Below, piece by piece: positions 11,287 through 20,876 of a stretch of 29,128 nucleotides of DNA (positions are counted from its first letter, which is position 1; the number at the start of each line of letters is the position of its first letter). The notes below the pieces were generated by a model. That model searched no databases and was not told where the DNA came from. It was given only the letters and a program-made list of their open reading frames with translations. The translations under genes and the position numbers were made by a program. The DNA lies in contig NW_017264853.1 in the NCBI RefSeq assembly GCF_000149955.1, positions 77,386 through 106,513 of the forward strand. The letters run 5' to 3'. The stretch is from Fusarium oxysporum f. sp. lycopersici 4287 (taxonomy: Eukaryota > Ascomycota > Sordariomycetes > Hypocreales > Nectriaceae).

Positions 11287-13318
11287 ATGAGCGTCCGACA
11301 CGAAAGCCACGAGCTCAATAACTTGAGCACGGCCAAAACCGTAGCACCCATGGTGTTCAGTAGTTCCAGGTCTACTGGCTTGGATCGCGACGACCTAGAT
11401 CGCGAACAATTAGCAAGATTGGGAAAGAGATCGGTCCTCAAGGTAGATGCCCTAATACACTCCCTTCTGCTGCTTTATGTACACAACGTATTATCTCACA
11501 TTTTTCGACTGGACTTCGAACTAATAATGTCTTTACCAGAGAAACTTTAGTTATCTCTCAATCTTGGGATTTAGCTGTGCCGTCCTCGTGACTTGGGAAG
11601 GCATACTCATGAGCTTAGCGCCCGGCTTGGCAAACGGGGGCCCAGGTGGTCTTATCTACGGCTTTACTTTCGTTTGGATTGGTAATCTTAGCGTTTTCTC
11701 TACCCTCTGCGAGCTTGTTTCCATCGCTCCTACGTCTGGCGGTCAGTACCATTGGGTGGCAATGTTGGCTCCTCGGTCTTGCTCCAAGTTTCTGAGCTAT
11801 ATCACGGGATGGTTGACTCTGGCCGGATGGCAGGGCACGTGTGCTGCGTCTAGCTACCTCACTGGTACTATGTTGCAGGGTGTCATTGTGTTTATGGTAC
11901 CTTCATATACCGCTCAAACATGGCAGGGGACATTGATAGCCTGGCTGCTCATCCTTATCGCTATCTTCGTCAACACCGTCATCAGCTCTATGCTCCCTAA
12001 GCTAGAGGGCATGATCTTGATTCTGCATATTGTTGGCTTCTTTGCCGTTCTCATTTCACTGGTTACTTTTGGCGCTAACGGGGATGCCGAGCATATCTTC
12101 CTCGAATTTCGCAACACTGGTGGTTGGTCTACTCAAGGTTTATCTTGGTGTGTAGGGCTTCTGGGGAGCGTCTATTCTTTCGTTGGTAAGCGCTCGACCC
12201 CAGTTAATTTGTTCTTTATAGAGAATAGCGACTAAATCTGCTGCTTAGGTGTCGACTGCTCTTTCCACGTAAGGTCCATCCCATATTATGCTCAATTCCT
12301 CACCATCCCTTTTTACTCAGGGCAACAGCTAATATGGTGTGCAGATGTGTGAGGAAGTCAAGAACCCTTCTGTGGCTGTTCCCCGATCTATTATGACCAG
12401 CATCGTGATTAATGGCTCCATGGGCTTAGCCATAATTATCGCCATGCTGTACGGTGCAACCGATATCGACAAGGCCATCAGCTCTGCCACTGGATACCCT
12501 TCCATCGAGATCATCTACCAAGCTACAGGATCTATGGGCGGAACTGCCGCCATCACCTCTTTTATTATCACCATGAGTGTCTCTTGCCTTATTGGCACTA
12601 TTGCCGCCACTTCCCGTGTATTCTGGTCTTTCGCCCGAGACCACGGTCTGCCATTTTGGCCAACTTTATCCCAGGTAAGAACATCTATGAAATTTGCGGA
12701 GCGAGCGAAATATGTACTGTTGCATTATCCTTTGTATTCCCCAGCTGATATGGAAAATTAGGTCAATTCCTGGACTGGCGTCCCCGTCTGGGCGATTGGC
12801 ATTACAAGTATCATCTCCTGCCTTCTTGCCCTCATAAATATTGGCTCTACAGCCGTCTACAACGCGATTATTTCAATTGCCGTGTCGAGTCTTTACTCTT
12901 CCTACCTTATGGCTGCCAGCCTTCTCCTTTATCGCCGTGTCGGGAAAGGATTCAAGCTTCCAGATCCCAGCGCTTTCCCCGCTCTTGCCGATACGGGCGC
13001 CGGTGAAGGCCAAACTTTGGCCTGGGGCCGATGGCATGTTCCTGGTGTTTTTGGGATCATTAATAATACATATGCCTNNNNNNNNNNNNNNNNNNNNNNN
13101 NNNNNNNNNNNNNNNNNNNNNNNNNNNNNNNNNNNNNNNNNNNNNNNNNNNNNNNNNNNNNNNNNNNNNNNNNNNNNNNNNNNNNNNNNNNNNNNNNNNN
13201 NNNNNNNNNNNNNNNNNNCCTAATAACCGGCTGTGTTTTCATCTTTAGTGTTATATACTACTTGACTTGGGCTAGGCGGGAGTACAAGGGGCCTGTTGTT
13301 GAGAACTTGAGTGAATAG
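11287..13318 (+). CDS. amino acid/GABA-type permease (APC superfamily, ACT family), five exons, with assembly gap
   Basis: Exons are 11287-11442, 11540-12185, 12249-12268, 12345-12674 and 12762-13318, the last interrupted by 141 N. The product is a 12-TM transporter of the fungal GABA permease/choline transporter group (Uga4/Hnm1-like), importing an amine or amino acid across the plasma membrane. Family blocks in order are LGFSCAVLVTWEG, LANGGPGGLIYG, ELVSIAPTSGGQYHWV, KFLSYITGWLTLAGWQ, the MCEEVKNPSVAVPRSIM loop, SRVFWSFARDHGLPFW and WHVPGVFGIINNTYA before the gap. After the gap VIYYLTWARREYKGPVVENL reaches a TAG at 13316. Exon 3 is a 20-nt microexon coding GVDCSFH, which the family motif requires. 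Around the gap the frame does not match by the N count, so the gap length is probably nominal or hides an intron. The exact substrate cannot be told from sequence. A Zn-cluster regulator pseudogene follows on the same strand. Confidence 0.88.
13078..13218. other. assembly gap (141 N) inside the permease gene
   Basis: Run of N between the INNTYA and LITGC coding blocks. From the family layout about 35-40 residues are missing, close to the gap length, but the frame before and after differ if 141 is taken literally. Confidence 0.98.
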
Positions 13319-13633
13319 AATCAGATCAACGACGTTGGAGAACGTGGTGTTTAACAGTGATTTTATCGGGAAAACCTACGAGGGTAATAGATTGATAGAG
13401 AATTAACTTTAACTGCGTTTAGGTCTAAGATGATTGAAGTAAAGTTTCTTTACTGAATAAATAGGCCTGTGCAATTTTAGACGTGACTTTTCGTGCCATT
13501 TCAATTTTAATTTCATCAATCATTATTATTGCGCTCTTTCCAGCTGCCCTAAAGTCCTGGAATTTCTTAGCTCTCCTATAAAAACTTATACAAGTGTTGA
13601 GAAAGTGGCCCTGTCTACACCTAGATCCTTAAC
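13319..13633. other. short AT-rich intergenic stretch
   Basis: Three hundred bases after the permease stop. It probably holds the permease 3' end and the former promoter and first exon of the regulator pseudogene. I looked for the first half of a Zn2Cys6 cluster here and did not find it. Confidence 0.5.
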
Positions 13634-15765
13634 AAGTGCACCGCAAACATCCCAATTTGCGCTTTGCGCAGTCGCAAGACGCGGTAATGGCTTCATCTAC
13701 GACAATCCCACCCGCTGCCCCGGATCGCTTCGATCTGGGATCTACACTCCCGTCAGCCTGAACCGAGGAGCCCGTGCAGCCCTCTTGCAGAACAGTCCGG
13801 CAGCCGTCAACGGCACCACAGCGAACAGCAACGTCGGCTCCAGTCTGATGTCATCAGCCTCCTGCGTTCTTTACCAAAGGCTCAGGCTAGGGAGATGCTA
13901 CAGCAACTTCGAGACAATGCTGACTTACCTACTGTCCTCTCCTCTATGCAGGGCAGCGCAGACTCCATGATGCGGCCATCAGACCTGCGTACTGCCCGGG
14001 CAATATTGCCACCCACTGGATCCGCCATCGAATTTGAGTTAAGGGCACAGAATAATACGGTCCACCCGAAAGTACTTCCGCTGAACATTTCCAGCTTAAT
14101 GGGATTGCTGCAGAGGAGGAATAACGATCGGATGAGGTCAGCCCTAAGCAATGCCGCTAACTCTCTGCCATCTGTATTTCAAAGCAACTCGGATTGCCTC
14201 CAACTTACGAAACCGCGGCATTCAAGCGCTTCAAGCCAAGTCCTAGTACCTAGGCCGTTTCTTTCTGGACAATATTGCGATAGCCGTCTTGAAAAGCTGC
14301 GGATCAGCTACTGGACTAAAGTGCCCGTGTCGAACAAACTCGCCGCTACCTTGATATCATTCGACATCGAAACAGACCACAAGATCATGGGCCTCTTCGG
14401 TGCAGACGTCTTTCTAGAGGACCTTGTCGAATGTCGCCAAATATTCTGCTCTTCCTTCCTCGTCAACGCTGTTCTATGTCTTGCATGCGTAAGTGTTTCG
14501 TTGTTGCAGACTGTTACTAGGTGCTGAAAATGAGCAGCAAGAGTATACAGCTATTAAACCTCATATAAACCTCATACGTCCTGCCGCGTTCAGAGAAGCG
14601 GAAATGCTATGGCAAGGAGAGGGATCCGATGGTTCGCTTGTGTCGCTAGCAGCGATGGGAATCTTTAGTGCAGCATGTATTTTTGAAGGCAAAGACAAAA
14701 CTGGCCAGGAAGTGGCTACGATATTACGCCAGGAGGCTGAGCGATTGGGCGTCTGCAAGAGCTCTGCGAGTAGTTCAACTACAGCTACTCTCGACTTGGG
14801 GTCTCCCGAATTGGTGAGGGCAACCTCGCAAATTGCTTGGGGAGCCTATAACTGGCTAACGTATGTGATATCAAGTCGAAATCAGGCGTACCTTAACCGT
14901 ACTATCACAGGATCCATGTCATCTTCTATCATCGCAAACCCATCCGATTTCCTCCGGCTTTACCAATCCCCGGGGATCCTCAGAATTGGGATCTGTCACA
15001 CGCAGGTTATCCACGTCATCTGGGCACAACGTTCCCTAACACATGCCATCTCAGACGAAACACCAATTTCGGAACGTGTACCATTGGCCTTTGCAGAAGG
15101 AAAGTATCGGAAGCTCCTGGAATGGGCTAGCGCCCTTTGGAGTGACATGAAGCGGGTGGAACATTGCACGTCCGATTTGATCATATTCCAGTGCGTGAAT
15201 TTCAAGCTTATATGGATGACTTGTAAATCAATCTAACAACACGACAGTATCATGTTTCATGTCGTCGTGGCCATGATATTTCGCCCGTTCATCGGAACAC
15301 ATCAGATAGCCACCCAAAAGCAATATATGCTGCTTCTATAAACCAGCTCAAAGATCTGGTCTTCTCCTACCGCGCGAATTACCCCGAGGCTTCTTTTACC
15401 TCCTACTTCAACCCTGGGCTCTTTACCCTTAGCCTAGCGCTGTTAGAAGATCTTCAGGACCCCTTATGGCGCTACTACTTTTATATCTGTGTACGCTGCT
15501 GGCAAGACTTATACTTCGCGACGTTGCTAAGGCATTTTTATCCATGGCTATGCAAAAAGATGCCATTGCGGCACGAGAAACCCAGGAACACTTACAAGAG
15601 ATTGAGCAGAGCGCTCAGCATCACGCTGCAGCTAACGAGGCTTTTACAAGCTTCATCTTCGATCCTGTGTTTAGTATAACTAGCGAAGCACAGGTGCATG
15701 CCATGGCAGATAGGTTTGAAGAGATGGTTCTATTCAATGAGTTCATAGAAAGAGACTTTACCTGA
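13634..15765 (+). pseudogene. decayed Zn2Cys6 fungal transcription factor
   Basis: The second half of a Zn2Cys6 cluster begins at 13634 (KCTANIPICAL), then changes frame; the rest reads RRGNGFIYDN with Phe where the last Cys should be. The first half is missing. After another frame change the family block LQSDVISLLRSLPKAQ leads into an open middle part from about 13830. Introns that fit are 14489-14537, 14861-14910 and 15191-15247. They rebuild regulator-domain blocks such as NEQ-less LACQEYTAIKP, GAYNWLTIHVIFYH, FPPALPIPGDP and FHIMFHVVVAMIFRPFIG. Frameshifts are visible near 15050 (after FPNTCHL, before ERVPLAFAEGKY), near 15300 (before SDSHPKAIYAAS) and near 15515 (before LRDVAKAFLSMAM). 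The reading then ends at TGA 15763. Such proteins are nuclear DNA-binding regulators; this copy has lost its DNA-binding domain and its frame. A working gene would need different splicing at each break, for which I see no sites except the one discussed in the findings. Confidence 0.8.
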
Positions 15766-16361
15766 CCTGAATTAGGGCTAATATAAAAGATTTCAAGAGC
15801 CTGCAAGCACTTGCATTTTAGGTAAATGTGCCTGGTAATTTCAGTAAGAGTTTCAAGACGTTGACGAGCATCATAAGCAACTACCAACAGCCCATTTAAT
15901 ACCGCCCAGCCCAGTTACGTGCCCCTGCTTGCCCTGTAAAGATGTCTCGCGTTATATCAACCATGGAAACAGGACACTGGATATTAAGCAAGACATATCA
16001 ATCGACACCTTAATAGTTAAACAGGAATTCATAAGTTCTTTACCTCTTAGTAATAGTACATGGTTAGTATTAATTATGGGGCTGTCTAGCTACGAAAAGT
16101 ATAATGACGGTGACCATTGGTTGGGCTTGTGTTCTGTAATGACTGACTCTCCGCGGCCCGCGGCAAAGTAGCCCGCGCCGTGAATGTCGCCGGTGCTAAC
16201 CTATGGCTTCTCACTCACAGTTACAAGAGTATAAATCAGCCAAACTTCTGGACATATAATCAGGCTACCCTCAAGCAACCAGTGAATCCTATCATCAAAC
16301 TGTGATAGAACCCATCGCGACATAAATTCCTTCTTCCCGAATCAATTTTCGAGTCTCCAAC
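15766..16361. promoter_or_regulatory. intergenic region and promoter of the DGD-like gene
   Basis: Six hundred bases between the regulator pseudogene and the aminotransferase. No gene is seen; the 80-codon frame at 15929-16171 has no motif. The notable feature is the tandem CCGCGG at 16151-16163. The last 170 bases, rich in A and C, are the likely 5' leader. Confidence 0.55.
16151..16163. promoter_or_regulatory. tandem CCGCGG palindromes (candidate Zn2Cys6 binding site)
   Basis: Two CCGCGG palindromes separated by one base (CCGCGGCCCGCGG), about 200 bp upstream of the DGD-like start codon. Zn2Cys6 proteins commonly bind paired CGG triplets. A single CCGCGG is expected by chance every few kb; the tandem is less expected. 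Binding is inferred only. Confidence 0.35.
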
Positions 16362-17732
16362 ATGCCTTCAAACAACCAAGACTCTAACCACGAATTTCGT
16401 TCTCCATATCCGGCGCTGGACGAAGATGAGCTCGCCAGAAAGTCAAACGCGTACCTCGGCAACATAGGTGTTTCATATCGTAAGGAGCTCATAGTCCGTA
16501 GTGAAGGGCGCTCCATATGGACTGCATCCGGTCACAAATTCCTCGACTGGACTTCGGGTCAAATGTCTTGTCTTCTAGGACATGGCCATCCAGAGATCGT
16601 CAAGGTGGTCGCTGAGCACGCTGCTAAACTTGACCATCTTTTCACGGGAATGCTTTCACCTCCTGTTATATCCCTTGCTGAGCGTCTCTGCAACATGCTG
16701 CCACCAGGCCTTGACAGAGCATTCTTCCTCTCGACAGGAGGTGAAAGCAACGAGGCAGCTATAAAACTTGCAAAGGTCTTTACTGGTAAATTTGAGATTG
16801 TCGGCCTGGGAGCAAGCTGGCATGGAATGACTGCACAGGCGTTGGGTGTGCAGTACCGATATGGCCGCAAAGGACATGGACCCAATATGCCTGGCATGTT
16901 TGCACTTCCAGCACCCAATTCTTACCGATCCATCTTTCGTAACAATGATGGGTCTCATGACTGGGAAAAAGAGATGATTCACGGTTGGTCTATGATTGAT
17001 ATGCAGTCATGTGGCTCTCTTGCAGCATGCATCGTCGAGTGTATTCAGTCTTCTGCTGGTATTCATGTTTTGCCACCGGGATATCTCAAGGCTCTGAAGA
17101 GAGAATGTGACAAGAGAGGAATGCTTCTTATTGTGGATGAGGCACAAACCGGTATTGGGCGCAGTGGAGATCTCATGGCCATTATGCACGAGGGCGTTGT
17201 CCCAGATATCGTGACCCTGAGCAAGACCCTCGGAAATGGTCTGCCACTCAGCGCGGTTGTGACTAGCACTGAGATCAATGATCTGTGTGCCAAGAGAGGC
17301 TATTGTATGTATACTACACATGCAAACGATCCTCTTCCTTGTGCTGTTGGTGACAAGGTGCTTGAGATCGTCATGAGAGATAATCTTGTCGAGAATGTCA
17401 GGGCACTGGGAAACATTCTCCATGCCGGATTACGCAACTTGCAGTCCAAGTACAACTGTATTGGAGATGTTCGCGGCCGAGGCTTAATGGCTGGTGTTGA
17501 GATTGTTTCCAACAGGGAAACGAAGGCAGCTGACGTCGAGCTTGGTCAACAGATAGCAGAAAATGCCTTCAGACGCGGTTTATGGGCGAATCTTTCGAGC
17601 GATTCCTATTTCAGTGGAACACTTCGCATGGCGCCATCAATCACTAGCACTGAGGAGGAAATACTGGAGGGACTTCGAATCTTAGATGAGGCTTTTGCAA
17701 CTACGCCAGGTACGCAGGGGCTTTCAGCATGA
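16362..17732 (+). CDS. class III aminotransferase, 2,2-dialkylglycine decarboxylase-like
   Basis: Single exon, 456 aa, PLP-dependent fold type I. DGD decarboxylates 2,2-dialkylglycines such as 2-aminoisobutyrate to CO2 and a ketone, then transaminates pyruvate to alanine. The hallmark blocks align with bacterial DGD, and the active-site residues I know from that enzyme are kept at a constant offset of 15-16. They are Gln52 (Q67 in SGQMSC), Trp138 and Met141 (W153, M156 in SWHGM), Asp243 and Gln246 (D259, Q262 in DEAQTGIGRSG), the Schiff-base Lys272 (K288 in LSKTLGNGLPL), Thr303 (T319 in YTTH), metal ligand Asp307 (D323) and Arg406 (R422). One alkali-metal-site residue, Ser80, is Thr95 here. 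No signal or organelle-targeting peptide is evident, so it is probably cytosolic. The first ATG is used. The gene is convergent with a Zn2Cys6 regulator 133 bp downstream. A different class III aminotransferase activity remains possible, but the full residue match favours DGD. Confidence 0.93.
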   Translation: MPSNNQDSNHEFRSPYPALDEDELARKSNAYLGNIGVSYRKELIVRSEGRSIWTASGHKFLDWTSGQMSCLLGHGHPEIVKVVAEHAAKLDHLFTGMLSPPVISLAERLCNMLPPGLDRAFFLSTGGESNEAAIKLAKVFTGKFEIVGLGASWHGMTAQALGVQYRYGRKGHGPNMPGMFALPAPNSYRSIFRNNDGSHDWEKEMIHGWSMIDMQSCGSLAACIVECIQSSAGIHVLPPGYLKALKRECDKRGMLLIVDEAQTGIGRSGDLMAIMHEGVVPDIVTLSKTLGNGLPLSAVVTSTEINDLCAKRGYCMYTTHANDPLPCAVGDKVLEIVMRDNLVENVRALGNILHAGLRNLQSKYNCIGDVRGRGLMAGVEIVSNRETKAADVELGQQIAENAFRRGLWANLSSDSYFSGTLRMAPSITSTEEEILEGLRILDEAFATTPGTQGLSA

Positions 17733-17865
17733 GGAGTAGATACAATGACTGCTATATTTGTATGCAAGGCTCCATATACGAATTGATAAGAACAGCTATT
17801 GCAGCCGAATTAGTTTTATGAAGCAAGTGGCATGTACCATATTTCATAGCAACATGTGCTTATGT

Positions 17866-19840
17866 CTATGAGTCGGAGGCAAAAGGAAACATGGTAGTTT
17901 CTTGAGGCCCATCCTCTGCAAGAAGTATCGCAAGTTCGTCAAAGTCAATATCTCCAAAGCCGATGCTCATATCCAACACATTTCCAGAATCTAAAAGCTC
18001 AGAAAACTGTTCTAGACAGTTATCCCCAATATCCCAATCATTATCTTGCTTATGGGTCCGAAGCGTGTTGATCAACGTTCGAAGCAAACTGAGAGCGCTA
18101 TTTTCAGATGGCTCAGACCACGCAAGTTCCCACTCTATCGCACCTCGAAATAGGAAAGATGTGACAAAGCAAAACGTTGATGACAATTCTGGCATCCAGA
18201 AGCATTGGAGCTGTTGAGAACTGAGCTCCTGCAAATACACAATAATATCCTCGGCTGCGCGGCGACCAGCGAAATATTCATGTCGAAATTGATCACATGA
18301 TATCTCGTCGACGACAGCCCTCGATACTTCAAGTGAGATTCTGCAATGGAGAAACTGAACAGAGAGAAAAGCTAGGCGCAAGTTAGAAGCCCCTGGTGTG
18401 TCCATTTCGAGTCCTCGGAGAATGATGCGTCGTATTCGCCCAGTGGTTGACTCCGACCAGGCGTCCACCCTGTTCTCTAGCAAGACGGTGTCGGAACTCG
18501 ACTTATGAGATCGTTGTGTGACATCAAGATAGTAGGAGAGAATTTCAGTGAGGCTAAATAATGCCGTGTAGATCTCTGCTTTACACTGTTTAGGTGGTTC
18601 AATCATGGAAAGAGACTTGAGATCTGGAGGTGACAAGGTATTCTGATAAGCTTGTATACGCGGCGGAGTTCCACAAGAGAAACTTGTCCTAAAGGAAGAG
18701 TAAGAATCGTCTATATCCGAAGAGGTAATACCTACGTACCATGTATCATGTATCAAAAGAGCCCACCATACCATCTTGCGCAAGTTCTTTTCCTCTTCCG
18801 GAATGTCCCATGCAGAAGGATCTCTATTCAGGCCCATAGAGAACGCAATACTAACAGCAAAGCCAAGCTGGCCAGTATTATTAAAGGGTAGCGTTGATGG
18901 CCTTCCGCCAACATTGAGTAGTATGGCGGCAATGGTGTGGATACTAGGACAGAGTCGAAGTTCAGAGAATAACGCTTCATTTGCCAAATTCCAGATGAAC
19001 CTCTGGTCGGGTTGGCGCTCTTTTGAGAGAACAGGGTTGGTTTTCCAGAAAGTCAGGGTTGATGCATATGAGCAACATAATAGAGCAGGAGAAACCTGGC
19101 TCTCAGATTCAGGGTTAGAAAGATTTTGGCGCAATGTAGTAGGATCAAGAATTGGGAAGCATGGGTGGATATCCGTCACGAACCTAGGTCAAGACTTTAG
19201 CACTGTTTTGTAGTTCCGTGACTTTGACTTACATTTCCACCAAGATCGAGCAGTGAGGCTGTAGAAACTTCTCTAGTAGTTGAAGATTTGTTTGAGCTGG
19301 ATTTAACAAGTTATTTAGCCCGGCTGGTCGTCTTCTTGCCCTTGCAAACACCGGTGGATTTAAAGATAGCCCTGCTATGCTTGAAATTCTGTCAGACTTT
19401 ATAATCCGATGATCGCAAAGAGACCGCGGAAAACAATCCACGGCAATTCTGCTGTCACTTTCCAGAATCGGCCCCAGGACTCGGCAGTTACTGTTGCTGT
19501 CTGGGGACGGATTAAGGGATTGAGCCTCGTCGATTCTCACATCTGATGGAGTCAAACCACTTCTGCAGCCGTTCGGAGGTGCTGTATCTACGGCAAGCGG
19601 GGGTCCAGATGAAGTCATAGTAGAGGCCGCATGACCTGCATTTACCTCGCGACTCTGCCCCTCGAATAAAGAGTTGCGAACTGATATGGAATCACGGTTC
19701 CTACGACTGGGACGCCTGGCCTGCGGAAACTCGCAAGATGTATTATGCGAAAGACACATCAAGCATGATGTGTCGGATGCCGACTGCTTTTTGCATCGGG
19801 ACTTTCTTCGACGACAAGACAGGCAAGCCACTTGACGCAT
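17866..19840 (-). CDS. Zn2Cys6 transcription factor with fungal-specific regulatory domain
   Basis: Two exons on the minus strand, 19840-19233 and 19183-17866 (1,926 nt, 641 aa). The 49-nt intron has donor GTAAGT and ends CCTAG, and joins LVEM to FVTDIHPCFPILDP. The Zn cluster is at the N terminus with six Cys at 6, 9, 16, 26, 29 and 36 (C-x2-C-x6-C-x9-C-x2-C-x6-C) and a basic segment CRRRKSRCKK. A low-complexity linker follows, then the fungal transcription factor domain from about 204 (IHPCFPILDP, SIAFSMGLNRDPSAW, RKMVWWALLIHDTWY), and an acidic C terminus (DIDFDELAILLAEDG) that may activate transcription. It would act in the nucleus. It lies tail to tail with the DGD-like gene, and regulators are often next to their targets in fungi, so control of that gene is plausible but unproved. 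A CCGCGG lies about 91 bp upstream of the start. No damage is seen. Confidence 0.93.
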
Positions 19841-20876
19841 GCTGGGATATTTAATGCTCGAGAAGATGCGATATCGGAGTTTGTGATTTCAGTTTGGAGT
19901 TGGAGTCATGATAAATAAAGGCGGATTACCCCGCGGGAAGAGCAGTTTATCCGAAAGTATCTTGGCACATATTATCACCTGACCTATTTAGATTCATGCT
20001 ATTGACTCTGGAGCACTCAATATGACACCGTTCTGAAGACTCAGGCATCTATAATGGAACTCCAGACACAGAACATAAGCCGATCATAAACAGTTATCGA
20101 ATGTTAAATGGAATGTAATAATCCGTGATGAGTTTAATGTTATCTAGCTTTCCTTGAAACGGGACATTCTCACATCCAAGTTTCTGGTGGCTCTTAATTT
20201 CTTCAGGCCTTTAACAGCAGTACGTTTTTCTCAAGATGATTGCAGGCTCTCTACCCGGACGAATTGCTCAAGGTCACCAGACGCTGCGAGCCATCGAGTC
20301 TTCCTAGTATTTCTGTCAACAATACCACACGATATAAGCGCAAGATCAAATTCAAAGCCGTCCTGGTCTAGTCCGTCAAGTGCGTTAAAGCGGAGTAAGT
20401 CACGCTCTGTTCGAGGATACGCTGGATGGCAAAATGATATGACATGGTTGATTGCAACGCGTTTGCCGCGCGTTGACCCCGCGAAAAAGTGTAGGTCCAC
20501 TCATTCAGTGCGATAACAAGGAAAGTAATTTTTTGGTAACGGTTCTAGGTATTAATTGTGCTGTGCTGTAAAAGCCAGGATTACAGATTCAGTCTTGAAA
20601 TTCGAAATATGTTTAAAGATTAGATGGCCTTGAAGGAAGTTAGAGATTATTCTTTTCAGACGACTTACTACAACCCGTACGATGGATCGTAATAAGATAC
20701 TGCACTTGACTGTCTGAACGACCTATGTGTTTGGCAGCGAACGGGGTAAGAAAGAATGAAACAATGGAAGAAAGATATTCCGAGGAAAGCCTCCACCAAC
20801 ATGGTGTCATCTGGGTGTCACTTTTCCTAGGCCCAGGAAAACCTTAATCTTCAACATCAATGTAGAACCAGAAGGC
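19841..20876. other. divergent intergenic region between two Zn2Cys6 regulators, with an orphan ORF
   Basis: One kilobase holding the promoters of the minus-strand regulator (left) and the plus-strand regulator (right). A CCGCGG lies at 19931-19936. The minus strand has an 89-codon open frame at 20500-20231 with protein-like composition (ends LEQFVRVESLQSS), but it has no in-frame ATG at its start and no clear splice partner. I do not recognise it, and it may be a gene fragment. The opposite-strand frame 20154-20516 looks like its shadow. Confidence 0.4.

Noticed and set aside
13605..13970. 121-codon frame before the regulator pseudogene as a separate protein
   Set aside because: A few of its residues match the end of a Zn cluster, but the downstream family block is in another frame, so it is part of the pseudogene.
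14489..14509. 21-nt intron ending at the first CAG
   Set aside because: Too short for a spliceosomal intron; the 49-nt intron ending at 14537 keeps the frame and restores a family block.
16362..19840. DGD-like enzyme plus regulator as a secondary-metabolite cluster
   Set aside because: No polyketide synthase, peptide synthetase, terpene synthase or other backbone enzyme is in the window; a catabolic role is simpler.
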